Source: Thioalkalivibrio thiocyanodenitrificans ARhD 1 | GTDB lineage: Bacteria; Pseudomonadota; Gammaproteobacteria; Ectothiorhodospirales; Ectothiorhodospiraceae | Direction: 5' to 3' | DNA: 64,000 nucleotides | Assembly (NCBI RefSeq): GCF_000378965.1 | Contig: NZ_KB900536.1 | Coordinates: forward strand, 2,224,052-2,288,051 | Shown here: piece after piece, positions 18,137 through 25,861 of the stretch | Layout: each line of letters opens with the position of its first letter | Position numbering within the stretch: position 1 is the first letter of the stretch | Notes under the pieces: generated by a model | The model's database searches: none | Told to the model about the DNA's origin: nothing | What the model saw: the letters and a program-made list of their open reading frames with translations, nothing else | Translations under genes and position numbers: made by a program

Positions 18137-18200
18137 ATTTGGAATCGGGAAGTGGGAAGCGTTCCATTCGCACTTCCCGATTCACACTTCTTACTTCTTA
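18129..18200. repeat. Heptamer-type hairpin between glnG and mshQ
   Basis: GAATCGGGAAGTG (18142-18154) pairs exactly with CACTTCCCGATTC (18171-18183). Flanking units (AAGTGTG, GAAGCGT, CTTCTTA) are of the 7-bp type. It overlaps both convergent stop regions and could act as a bidirectional terminator. Confidence 0.78.
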
Positions 18201-20897
18201 GGGCAACTCTCTGATGTAGATATGCCGCTCGTTGCCGCCGAACACGCCAAAGGTGGCGCGCGCCTCCGGACCCCGCGGATTGCCGTCGCCGTCCCAGTCA
18301 AAGGTGAGCCAGGGCAGGTCGGCGCCGGTGGTCACTGACAGGTCCGGGGTGACGTCCACGTAGCCGGTGTTCCCCGCGCCGGGCGCGCTGAGCGAGACGT
18401 TCAGATGCCCGGCCGAGGCCGGGGTGTTGAGCACGTCGGCGCTGGTGGTGCCGCCGGAGAGCTGGATGTCCAGATCAATCTCGCCGGCACTGATCGCCGT
18501 GCAATTGTCGTCGGTGTTGAGCCGGAAGGCGCCGTCCAGGAAATACGTACTGTACATGGGCACCACCAGCGGCAGCAGTTCCGGTCCGTGGGCATTCTGC
18601 ATTTCCAGACGCCCCCAGCGCTGTTCGTCGTTGCCGGCCTCGAAGTCCACCGTGAACCCGAAGGGATTGCCCGCATAGGCAATGCCGTCGTCGTCTTGCA
18701 CGGCGAAGCTGACGCGCACCGCGCCATTGACCGGGTTCACGGGATCACCGTCTCGGTCGTAAGTGAACTGTCCGCCGAATCCTACGGTCACCTCGCCTTC
18801 GCAACCACCGGCACTGCAATCGATGGCATCGTGAGTTCCGTCCGCGGTGAAGACAACATCATCGGGCAGAGGATCCGGGTCACCGGCATGTTCGTACACG
18901 GGAACGAGGTCGGGCAGCCGCCACCAGTCGCCGTCATAGTTGCGAGTGATCTGGCCGTCGGTATTGCGCGCCGCAATATGCACCTCGGGTGCCGTATGGT
19001 ACTCGAACCACTGGGACATGTAGGTGAACGCGCCATCACAGGCAGGCGCAAAGGCAGGCGTGTTATCCAGCGTCACGTCAAAGTGGTCGGGCGTGAATCG
19101 CCCGACATTCGATGAGCAGACGTCCACGCCTGCACCGAGAAAACCGTTACTGGTTTCAAAACGGATGATGCCGACCTCCCCGAAGGAAGCTGTCGTTGTC
19201 GCTTGCGACGCCCCCGCCGCGAATTCAACGGCGGCCTCATAGTCGAGGCCGGGATTGACACCGCCGGAAGGTTGCACCAATGCGGGAGCGGGCTCGTTGA
19301 TCTCCCAGGCAGGCACGCGTGCATACACGCCCGGATCAGCAAGGCCCGGGGCGGGACTCACACACGCATCCCATCGCCCGTCCCCGCTTCCATCCAGTGC
19401 CGGCTGCCAGCGCAGACTCCTGAAGGCAAGCCCGAACGGCTCTCCGGCCCGCTTAAAGACGGGGCCATCATGATCCTCGGCTCCGGGGTTGCCGTCTGCT
19501 TCCACATATACCGCAAGGGGCCGCACCACGAAGGCGTTGCTCGTGTCGTGGCTCTGAATGACATCGCCGGTTGGCTCGTCCGATTCATCGAACACCGGTA
19601 TATCCATATCGACGCGCAAGGCATAGCGACCCGCATCCATGGATTGAAAGCTGAAGGGCGCGGAGCCGTCACTTCCGAATTCCAGGTCCACTGACTCGGC
19701 TGCGCCCGCGGATGTCACAGTAGCCGTACTTGCCGCCAGGATGTTCAGGGTGTTGTCCGACAGCCCTTCCGCTGTGTCCGGCACGACGTAACTGAATTGC
19801 GCCGCAAGAACCGTATCCTGCAAGGCGGCAACACAGGCGCCTGTCTCGTCGTCCGTGCGCACCACACGCACCCGCTGGGTCGCCGCATTGTACCCAACGC
19901 TGGAGGGTTTACCCGCGATCTGCTCGGGCACGTCGCTCTTGGGAATGCCATCGTTACCGTCGCCGTCAAGGAGGACGCCCACATGGGCAAACACCATCTC
20001 GCAGGGGGTTCCGCCACCGATGTTCTCACACTGCGTGGGATTCGTCGCGGCAGGCGCGGTGGCTTCCGCGAGCAGCGTGACGGCACCCCCGTCCGTGAAG
20101 CGCAGAAGCACGGTGGTTTCGCCGCTGAAGGTGACAGGGTTTGGCGTCCAGATTCCTCCCGGTGGAGCGGTCCCCAGACTCACCTCCACCGGCCCGGCGA
20201 ACAATGCCGAACAAGCCGCATCGGCGCAGGCCTTTACGTGCACGGCTTCCGAGGCGCAGGTGAGCCCGGCACCGTCGTGCACCAGACGGATATGGTCTAG
20301 GCCGGGAGGCGGGTCGTCGTCATTGGTTTCCCCTTCCGTACTGCCGTATGAGTTGCCGGGCGCGAACGACCAGGCTCCGGTCCCGTCCGGGCTGCGATGA
20401 ACATTGAAGGTATTGCCCACATTGCCCGCAGTCGTGGGATAGGGGAACGTCGAGCAGTTCAGCCCGGACAACTGGGTCGAATAATTACCGATGGACACGT
20501 AGTCGATCGCAGCACCAGAGGCATCGCGCAACACCATATCCATGCCCCCAAAGTCGTAGTAGGTCGAGTTCAGTGTCTTCGCAAAGACCAGGTAGAATCC
20601 ATTGGCGCTCAGGGTTGCTGCGGAAAGACTGACGGTCGCGCAGTTCGGTCCACCACCAACACAGACACGCACACTCCACTGGTTCCAGACGGAGGCCGGA
20701 ACGCTCTGCAGGAGGCGCACCTCCATGAAACGCTCCTGAGTGGCTCCGAATCCTCGGAAGATCTCGTTGAGCGTTGCCTGGCCCTGCTGCGCCGAGCAGG
20801 CGGCCTGTGCGTGGGCACTCCATAGCTGCACGCTGAAGGCAACAATCAAGACCAACAACGCGGCACGGCAACGGGCGGCGGGCAAGGTAAACCTCAT
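18198..20897 (-). CDS. mshQ: MSHA biogenesis protein MshQ (DUF6701 family)
   Basis: An 899-residue secreted protein with a Sec signal peptide ending near AHAQAAC. The N-terminal 180 residues resemble a lamin-tail-like domain (TLNEIFRGFGATQERFMEV, ASGAAIDYVSIGNYS). Acidic, beta-rich repeats and a long C-terminal DUF6701-type region follow. It is the last gene of the MSHA pilus cluster and overlaps mshP by 4 bases. By position and size it is the MshQ counterpart, thought to be exposed or pilus-associated, possibly a tip adhesin; exact role unproven. Many Cys residues suggest disulfide stabilisation. Confidence 0.88.
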   Translation of the reverse strand: MRFTLPAARCRAALLVLIVAFSVQLWSAHAQAACSAQQGQATLNEIFRGFGATQERFMEVRLLQSVPASVWNQWSVRVCVGGGPNCATVSLSAATLSANGFYLVFAKTLNSTYYDFGGMDMVLRDASGAAIDYVSIGNYSTQLSGLNCSTFPYPTTAGNVGNTFNVHRSPDGTGAWSFAPGNSYGSTEGETNDDDPPPGLDHIRLVHDGAGLTCASEAVHVKACADAACSALFAGPVEVSLGTAPPGGIWTPNPVTFSGETTVLLRFTDGGAVTLLAEATAPAATNPTQCENIGGGTPCEMVFAHVGVLLDGDGNDGIPKSDVPEQIAGKPSSVGYNAATQRVRVVRTDDETGACVAALQDTVLAAQFSYVVPDTAEGLSDNTLNILAASTATVTSAGAAESVDLEFGSDGSAPFSFQSMDAGRYALRVDMDIPVFDESDEPTGDVIQSHDTSNAFVVRPLAVYVEADGNPGAEDHDGPVFKRAGEPFGLAFRSLRWQPALDGSGDGRWDACVSPAPGLADPGVYARVPAWEINEPAPALVQPSGGVNPGLDYEAAVEFAAGASQATTTASFGEVGIIRFETSNGFLGAGVDVCSSNVGRFTPDHFDVTLDNTPAFAPACDGAFTYMSQWFEYHTAPEVHIAARNTDGQITRNYDGDWWRLPDLVPVYEHAGDPDPLPDDVVFTADGTHDAIDCSAGGCEGEVTVGFGGQFTYDRDGDPVNPVNGAVRVSFAVQDDDGIAYAGNPFGFTVDFEAGNDEQRWGRLEMQNAHGPELLPLVVPMYSTYFLDGAFRLNTDDNCTAISAGEIDLDIQLSGGTTSADVLNTPASAGHLNVSLSAPGAGNTGYVDVTPDLSVTTGADLPWLTFDWDGDGNPRGPEARATFGVFGGNERHIYIRELP

Positions 20898-21289
20898 GGC
20901 TGATCCGCCACGCTGATGCGGATGGTGCGGCTCACCAGCGTGCCCGCCTCGATGCTGCCCCGCGCCGCCGTGGCGGCCACGCGGTAAACGGAATAATCCG
21001 TTCCCGCCTCGTCCACCGTCCAGGCCTCGCAGGTGAGTGCCACGGTGAAGCCCTCAACGCTCATGTTTCCGCCCACGGCAGCGCAGCCGCCGCCGATGGC
21101 CAGAGGCGCTGCCGCGTCCACCGCGCTGCGGGCCGCGTAGTGCGCGCGAAGCGCCTCCAGCCCCTGCGCGGTGGCGACGCTGCGCCCGGAGAGCAACAGG
21201 GCGGAGGTCACGGCCACGGTGAGTATCGCGGTGATCAGCAGCACCGCGGTGATGAGGGCGAAGCCGCATTGTGAATGTCGACGCTGCAT
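20894..21289 (-). CDS. mshP: MSHA biogenesis protein MshP
   Basis: A 131-residue protein with a short positively charged N-terminus and one hydrophobic helix (CGFALITAVLLITAILTVAVTSALL), like PilX-type minor pilins; the usual prepilin Glu+5 is absent (GFALIT). The periplasmic part is short and contains several Cys. It overlaps mshQ by 4 bases and shares one base with the end of mshO, so all are translationally coupled. It probably contributes to pilus assembly or a minor-pilin tip complex. Confidence 0.85.
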   Translation of the reverse strand: MQRRHSQCGFALITAVLLITAILTVAVTSALLLSGRSVATAQGLEALRAHYAARSAVDAAAPLAIGGGCAAVGGNMSVEGFTVALTCEAWTVDEAGTDYSVYRVAATAARGSIEAGTLVSRTIRISVADQP

Positions 21290-22158
21290 CAGGGCGTATT
21301 CAGGACATGGACCTGCTGGAGGAGTGAAACGGTCTCGCCCGCATCGCTCAGGGTGAGGCGGGCGGAGACGAGACCGTTGCGGGTGCCGGCGCCGGGGTCG
21401 TAATCGAACTGGCAGCCGGCGACGTAGCGGGCGGCCAACGCGCCGGATGCGGTGAAGGGGTTGCCCAGAAAACCGTAACCCTCCACCCGTTGCAACTCGC
21501 CGCCCGCCGGATCACATACGTAAGCCACCGGTGCGGTCACGACCTGGAATCGCTGGTCCGGGGAGGCAAACGGGAAGTGATGCGGCGCGACCAGACTTAC
21601 GTAAGTCGCGTTGCTGGCCGCCGCATCCAGCGACGCGCGGTTATCACCCAGATAGGCGTTGCCGTCGGACCCGGAGGCGGTGAGGTTGTAGACCACCACC
21701 TCCGGTCCACCCGCAGCGGGCAGATCGAACTCGCCCATGACATCGAAACCGTCATCGGATTGCGAGAAGTCAAGTATGTCGCCGTTTCCGCTCCCATCCA
21801 CGTAGGCCCGGTACCGCCCCCCGGCCACCGTGGGGATGAACTCCAGCGCCACGCGCCCGCCATCAACGCGCACGCGCACGCTGTTGGGCAGCGCGGCGCG
21901 TACCTCACGGGTCATGAGCATGAGCGCCGAGTCCGCCGCCTCCACCAGTTCGGCGCGCCGCTTCATGTCATCGAAAGCCCTGAACGGCTGCACGATGAAC
22001 ACCGACGCCACCGCCACCATCGCACCGATCAGTACGATGACGATGATCATCTCGATGAGCGTAAAACCCTTCTGAAGTGAGAAGGGGGAATTGGGAAGTG
22101 GGAAAGGCGAACCGGCCGCCCTCTTGCCTCTTGGATCCTGACTCTTGTATCTGCCCAT
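21289..22158 (-). CDS. mshO: MSHA minor pilin MshO
   Basis: The mature protein starts at a type III prepilin site (KG/FTLIEMIIVIVLIGAMVA) and has a PilW-like periplasmic domain with YVCDPAGGELQRVEGYGF near the end. Start is uncertain: the nearest in-frame ATG is 22158, giving a 35-residue leader whose last part (PFPLPNSPFSLQK) is encoded by a heptamer repeat, and there is no Shine-Dalgarno sequence. Downstream of 22158 no alternative start precedes the cleavage site. The same leader type occurs in mshD and mshC, so the repeats appear to have supplied or replaced the native leaders. Confidence 0.85.
   Translation of the reverse strand: MGRYKSQDPRGKRAAGSPFPLPNSPFSLQKGFTLIEMIIVIVLIGAMVAVASVFIVQPFRAFDDMKRRAELVEAADSALMLMTREVRAALPNSVRVRVDGGRVALEFIPTVAGGRYRAYVDGSGNGDILDFSQSDDGFDVMGEFDLPAAGGPEVVVYNLTASGSDGNAYLGDNRASLDAAASNATYVSLVAPHHFPFASPDQRFQVVTAPVAYVCDPAGGELQRVEGYGFLGNPFTASGALAARYVAGCQFDYDPGAGTRNGLVSARLTLSDAGETVSLLQQVHVLNTP
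22071..22151. repeat. Heptamer array forming the mshO leader region
   Basis: On the plus strand: GAAGTGAGAAGGGGGAATTGGGAAGTGGGAAA, then CTCTTGCCTCTTGGATCCTGACTCTTGTATC. The 7-bp spacing of GAA/GGAA is clear. On the minus strand it is read through as the residues just before the MshO prepilin cleavage site. Confidence 0.8.
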
Positions 22159-22316
22159 ACATAGGGCGGCCCATGGCCGCCGTCCCGGAGTTCGGGTGTC
22201 AGCATGGCTGGCATGGCCCGCCCCTTGGATCGGTATAGGGTGGCCCATGGCCGCCGTGCCGATATCCGGGCTTCCGAGATGGCGGGCGCGGCCCGCCCTA
22301 TGGTCGCGGACGCCCA
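22158..22316. repeat. CCATAGGGCGGCC-family repeats, three copies
   Basis: Two direct copies (ATAGGGCGGCCCATGGCCGCC at about 22161 and its variant with GGTGG at about 22235) and one inverted copy (GGCGGGCGCGGCCCGCCCTATGG at 22282-22304) lie between mshD and mshO. No gene is supported in this gap. Confidence 0.75.
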
Positions 22317-22844
22317 TCAATAGGCCGCCCTGTATCCCGCCAGCCGCAGATCGACGGGCTGCGCGGTGTGGGTTACCTGCACCTCCACCCTCCGTGCGGC
22401 CGCGCCGCCGAGGGCGGAGTCCGACACACTGACCGTCACGCGGTAGGCGGACAGCCCGGGAAGTCCGTTGCCCTGCTGGTCAGTGGGCGACTCCGCATTG
22501 ATGCAGTCATAGGCCAGCACGCCCTGCCACTGGTCCCGGGAACCGCCGCAATCCGCAGGACCGTCGTAGGGTCGAAGCAGCGCTTCTTCCAGATAGGACT
22601 GCGCGACGTAGACCGCCTGGGTCTGGATCATGGGATCCACGCTGCGGGCCGCCACATTGGCCACCAGCAGCATCACCCCGCCCACCGCCGCGCCGATCAC
22701 CACGATGGAGATGATCAGCTCGATGAGCGTAAACCCCCTTTGAAGGGGGAAGTGTGAATTGGGAAGTGGGAAGGAAAAGCGTCCTTGAAGCGGCCCTTCC
22801 CTGCCACTTGCCACTAGACACGTGCCACTGCCTTTAACCGACAT
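22317..22844 (-). CDS. mshD: MSHA pseudopilin MshD
   Basis: A prepilin-like protein with cleavage site RG/FTLIELIISIVVIGAAV and a C-terminal domain of about 130 residues containing one likely disulfide (CGGSRDQW, YDCINAES). The leader again reads FPLPNSHFPLQ and is encoded by a heptamer array. The start could be ATG 22844 (overlapping the mshC stop by 11 bases) or GTG 22814; neither has a clear ribosome binding site. By order and similarity it fits MshD, a minor pilin of the MSHA assembly machinery. Confidence 0.83.
   Translation of the reverse strand: MSVKGSGTCLVASGREGPLQGRFSFPLPNSHFPLQRGFTLIELIISIVVIGAAVGGVMLLVANVAARSVDPMIQTQAVYVAQSYLEEALLRPYDGPADCGGSRDQWQGVLAYDCINAESPTDQQGNGLPGLSAYRVTVSVSDSALGGAAARRVEVQVTHTAQPVDLRLAGYRAAY
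22737..22832. repeat. Heptamer array forming the mshD leader region
   Basis: Units GAAGTGT GAATTGG GAAGTGG GAAGG, then CTTGCCACTTGCCACT and CGTGCCACTGCC, occupy the mshC-mshD junction. The minus-strand translation gives the residues preceding the MshD cleavage site. Two subtypes (GAAGTGG and CTTGCCACT) are combined as a loose inverted pair. Confidence 0.8.
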
Positions 22845-23373
22845 AACCGGCACTCGACATCGTGATGGTCCGACTGCCCACGTTCACGCTGCCGCCACTG
22901 GAGCGGCCCAGCGCGTCGAAGGTCACGGTCAGGCTGCCCACGGCCACACCGCCGGGCACCAGGCCCTCGTAGGCGCCCCCCTGCACCGGCCGGGCGACGG
23001 GCTGGGTAAATCCGCTGCTGCCACAGGAAGTGCCCGCGGCATCTCCGTGCACGTACACGCCATAGGTGCCGCTGCCCACCCGCACCTGCACGTCGCAGCC
23101 CGAGGCCGAGGCCACCGAGCGTGCATGACGCAGCGCCGCCCTGAGCTCCTGCTCGAAGGCGGCCGCGTCCACGCCGGTGCGGTCCATCATGCGCGGCAGG
23201 GCAAACACGCTCAGCGCCCCGAGCAGCAGGATGACGGTGACCAGTTCCACCAGGGTGAAGCCCCCTTGAAGTGGGAAGGGGCAATTGGGAAGTGGGAATG
23301 AACGACGTCCGCCCGCAGGTCGGGCCTCAGCCCGACCTGCGGCATGCGCGCCATGCCGACTCTTGCGGCTCAT
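22834..23373 (-). CDS. mshC: MSHA pseudopilin MshC
   Basis: A GspH-like pseudopilin. The prepilin site is GG/FTLVELVTVILLLGAL, followed by LPRMMDRTGVDAAAFEQEL and the GspH-like LRHARSVASASGCDV. The mature domain ends SSAGYVG. The ATG at 23373 gives a 34-residue leader ending FPLPNCPFPLQG, encoded by a heptamer repeat; an ATG at 23391 is possible. The long frame upstream is probably not translated. Between mshC and mshA is the usual place for mshB/mshC-like pilins. Confidence 0.83.
   Translation of the reverse strand: MSRKSRHGAHAAGRAEARPAGGRRSFPLPNCPFPLQGGFTLVELVTVILLLGALSVFALPRMMDRTGVDAAAFEQELRAALRHARSVASASGCDVQVRVGSGTYGVYVHGDAAGTSCGSSGFTQPVARPVQGGAYEGLVPGGVAVGSLTVTFDALGRSSGGSVNVGSRTITMSSAGYVG
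23263..23299. repeat. Heptamer array forming the mshC leader region
   Basis: CTTGAAGTGGGAAGGGGCAATTGGGAAGTGGGAA shows the same 7-bp units seen upstream of mshD and mshO, again read on the minus strand as the pre-cleavage leader. Confidence 0.78.
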
Positions 23374-23446
23374 GACCGATACACCCGCCATCCTGCCCCG
23401 GCCCCTGTATCGCCACCGACGTGGCGACGATACAAAGGTTGGCCTG

Positions 23447-23806
23447 TCACCAGTCCTTACTGAGCTCGGCGGGGGCTGTTGCGGTCTCGCCCGTAGCCAC
23501 GGTGATGGTATAGGTGTTGTTGGTGATCGTAGCGGCGGCAGCACTCCAGCCATCGGGCGCCGGGCTCATGGCACCCAGCAGCGTCGCACCGTCAGTAATC
23601 GCCGTGCCGCCCACACCCAACAGATTCCCGGCAAAGTTGATGGCCGTAGCCGCCTGTGCCGCACCGTACACACCATCCGCCGAGGCCACTTCGGCCTGGG
23701 TCTGCAGATCGATGTAGCGCGGCAGCGCAATCACCGCCAGGGCGCCCAGAATGACGATCACCATAATGAGTTCGATCAGGGTAAAACCGCTTTGTCTTGC
23801 CTGCAT
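23447..23806 (-). CDS. mshA: MSHA major pilin MshA
   Basis: A 119-residue prepilin with a short normal leader MQARQSG, cleaved before FTLIELIMVIVILGALAVIALPRYIDLQTQAEVA, the hallmark of MshA-type major pilins. The mature domain is small and Ala/Thr-rich (YGAAQAATAINFAGNLL). An AAAGGAG ribosome binding site lies 7 bases before ATG 23806; the longer upstream frame is rejected for this reason. Unlike mshC, mshD and mshO, no heptamer repeat touches its start. It lacks the C-terminal Cys pair of many pilins; no Cys is seen in the mature part. Confidence 0.92.
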   Translation of the reverse strand: MQARQSGFTLIELIMVIVILGALAVIALPRYIDLQTQAEVASADGVYGAAQAATAINFAGNLLGVGGTAITDGATLLGAMSPAPDGWSAAAATITNNTYTITVATGETATAPAELSKDW

Positions 23807-24062
23807 GCTCTTTCTCCTTTTGCATGTTGTATCGATGCTGATAAAACCTTCGAGGCACGTTGCGGGCCCTGCCCGACCAACGTGCGTCTCTCCGGGTACT
23901 GCCCCGGCGGCTCTTGCCACCGGAATGCTCAAAACCTTTTGCTCATGGGGCGGGGCGCGCCCGCCGCACCGGCACCATAACCGGCATGGTCGTGGCGGCC
24001 ATGGGCCGCCTTATGCGCTCTTGTCCGCTGTTCGGCGGGCACGGCCCGCCCTATTCCTCGTG
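23807..24062. repeat. Intergenic region upstream of mshA with CCATAGGGCGG-type repeats
   Basis: Between about 23938 and 24056 lie partial copies of the third repeat family: GGCGGCCATGGGCCGCCTTATG and GGCGGGCACGGCCCGCCCTAT. The rest probably carries an mshA promoter; I see no convincing -35/-10 pair. No gene for a second major pilin (mshB) is present. Confidence 0.65.
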
Positions 24063-24557
24063 CTATTTCCACTCAAATGCATCCACCGCCACCATGCGGA
24101 CCCCCTGCGGAGTCCCGTCGCGTTCGCTGGCAACGACTTCGACCCGGAAGCGCGCCCGGGGCGGGCCCTCCAGCGGAGACTCGAAACGATCACCGTGGGA
24201 GACCCGGTATACCAGCAGTCCGTCGGCCGCGTCGTAGTACCAGTGCCCCACCCGGATCTCCGCCGGTATCGGGTCGGCCAGTGGACCCAGGTAGTTGTGC
24301 GGCACCTGCGCGAGCCGGTCCATGGGGTTGCCACTCGCCAGTTCCGGCGCCGTATCCAGCCGACCGGTGACCACCCGCTCCGCAAACTCCATGGCCAGCG
24401 CACTGTTGAGCGCCGCCACGGTACGCTGCACGTTCACCCGTTCCACATCCCCCTCCAGGCGCAGGATCTTCGTCATGGCCAGCCACATGAGCAGGCCGAT
24501 GAACAACACCACCAGGGTGAACTCCAGCAGCGTCAGCCCCTGTTCCCGGCGGATCAT
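24063..24557 (-). CDS. mshF: MSHA biogenesis protein MshF
   Basis: A 164-residue single-span protein. The N-terminus MIRREQGLTLLEFTLVVLFIGLLMWLAM resembles a prepilin site (QG/LTLLEF) with the conserved Glu. The periplasmic part includes YLGPLADPIPAEIRVGHWYYD. ATG 24557 overlaps the mshG stop as ATGA, which fixes the start; the longest frame begins nine codons earlier. By position after mshG it corresponds to MshF, whose exact role in pilus assembly is not defined. Confidence 0.83.
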   Translation of the reverse strand: MIRREQGLTLLEFTLVVLFIGLLMWLAMTKILRLEGDVERVNVQRTVAALNSALAMEFAERVVTGRLDTAPELASGNPMDRLAQVPHNYLGPLADPIPAEIRVGHWYYDAADGLLVYRVSHGDRFESPLEGPPRARFRVEVVASERDGTPQGVRMVAVDAFEWK

Positions 24558-25774
24558 CGTCCCGCGATCTGGGTCAGATCCCACATGGGCAGGAACACGC
24601 CCAATGCCAGGATAAATACGATCACGCCCACTGCCACGACCAGTACCGGCTGTATGGTCTCGCCGAGACGGCGAACGTCGTAGTCCACCTCGCTCTCGTA
24701 GAACTCCGCGACTTCGTCGAGCATGTCATCCACCTGGCCGGTCTCCTCGCCCACGGTGATCATCTGCACCACCAGCGGCGTGAATACCCGGGAGGCCGCT
24801 GCGGTGCGCGCGATGGTCTCGCCGCGCTCGATGCCCTCGCGCATGCCGAGGATCCTGCCGGCGATAAAGGCGTTATCGGCAGTGCGCGAGACGACGTTCA
24901 AGGCCTGCAGCAGGGGCACGCCGGAGCGCGACGCCATGGCGAAGGCACGGGCGAACCGGCTCAGGGAGGCGCGCAGCACGATGTCGCCGATGACCGGGAA
25001 ACGCAGCCGCTGGCGGTCCCACCACAGGCGGCCGTCGTCGCGGCCGGTCCAGTGCCGGAAGCCGAACCAGGCCCCGGCAACAAGCCCCAGCAGCAACCAC
25101 CACCAGGCGGCCACGACATTCGACACCCCGATAATGATCCGGGTGGCCAATGGCAGATCCAGATCGAAGCGTTCGAACACCTGGGCGAACACCGGGATCA
25201 CGTAGGCCATCAGGATGAAGATGGCGACGGCGATGGCCACCACCACGAACGCGGGATAGCGCAGCGCGGTGCGGATCAGGTTGACGGTCTGGCGTTCGCG
25301 CTCCAGGTAGCGGAACACCCGAAGCAGCGCCTCCTCGAGGCGGCCCGAGGTCTCGCCCACCTGCACCATGCTGACGAACAGGGGGCTGAAGATGTCCGGG
25401 TGGCGCGCCATGGCCCCGGCCAGGTCGCGCCCGGACTCCAGGTCGTCCACCACCTCCCTCAGGGTCGACGCAAGCCGCGCGTTGCGGGTGGAATCCGCCA
25501 GCTGGTTCAGGCCGCGAATGATGGGCACACCGGCCCTGGTGAGCGCGTAGAGCTGGCGCGCCAACAGGGTGATCTCGGCAGAAGACGGCCGGCGGGCGGG
25601 CAGCCGCAGGGGGGCGTTCAGGGACAACACCCCGCCGCCAGCCGGACGAATCTCCACGGGGATCAATCCGTCGCCGGCCAGCTGTTCGGCCACGGCGGCA
25701 TCATTGGGGCCTTCCACCACCCCTTCCATGGACTGGCCCCGGGCGTTGCGCGCTCGATAGGCGTAGCGGGGCAC
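24554..25774 (-). CDS. mshG: MSHA platform protein MshG (GspF/PilC family)
   Basis: A 406-residue inner-membrane platform protein with two T2SF domains. LARQLYALTRAGVPIIRGL opens the first and RFARAFAMASRSGVPLLQAL the second, each followed by membrane helices and a G-x-x-L-type segment (QVGETSGRLEEAL and TVGEETGQVDDML). It couples the ATPase MshE to pilin extraction. GTG 25774 follows GGAGG by 8 bases and precedes the conserved PRYAYRARNARG start. It lies 87 bases after mshE. Confidence 0.93.
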   Translation of the reverse strand: MPRYAYRARNARGQSMEGVVEGPNDAAVAEQLAGDGLIPVEIRPAGGGVLSLNAPLRLPARRPSSAEITLLARQLYALTRAGVPIIRGLNQLADSTRNARLASTLREVVDDLESGRDLAGAMARHPDIFSPLFVSMVQVGETSGRLEEALLRVFRYLERERQTVNLIRTALRYPAFVVVAIAVAIFILMAYVIPVFAQVFERFDLDLPLATRIIIGVSNVVAAWWWLLLGLVAGAWFGFRHWTGRDDGRLWWDRQRLRFPVIGDIVLRASLSRFARAFAMASRSGVPLLQALNVVSRTADNAFIAGRILGMREGIERGETIARTAAASRVFTPLVVQMITVGEETGQVDDMLDEVAEFYESEVDYDVRRLGETIQPVLVVAVGVIVFILALGVFLPMWDLTQIAGR

Positions 25775-25861
25775 GTCAGTGTCCTCCCCGCCCGCCGGCA
25801 TCCCGCCCGTCAGGCTGCCTGTGCGGGCGTGGAACCGGGGACGACTGAGACAGGGGCGACA

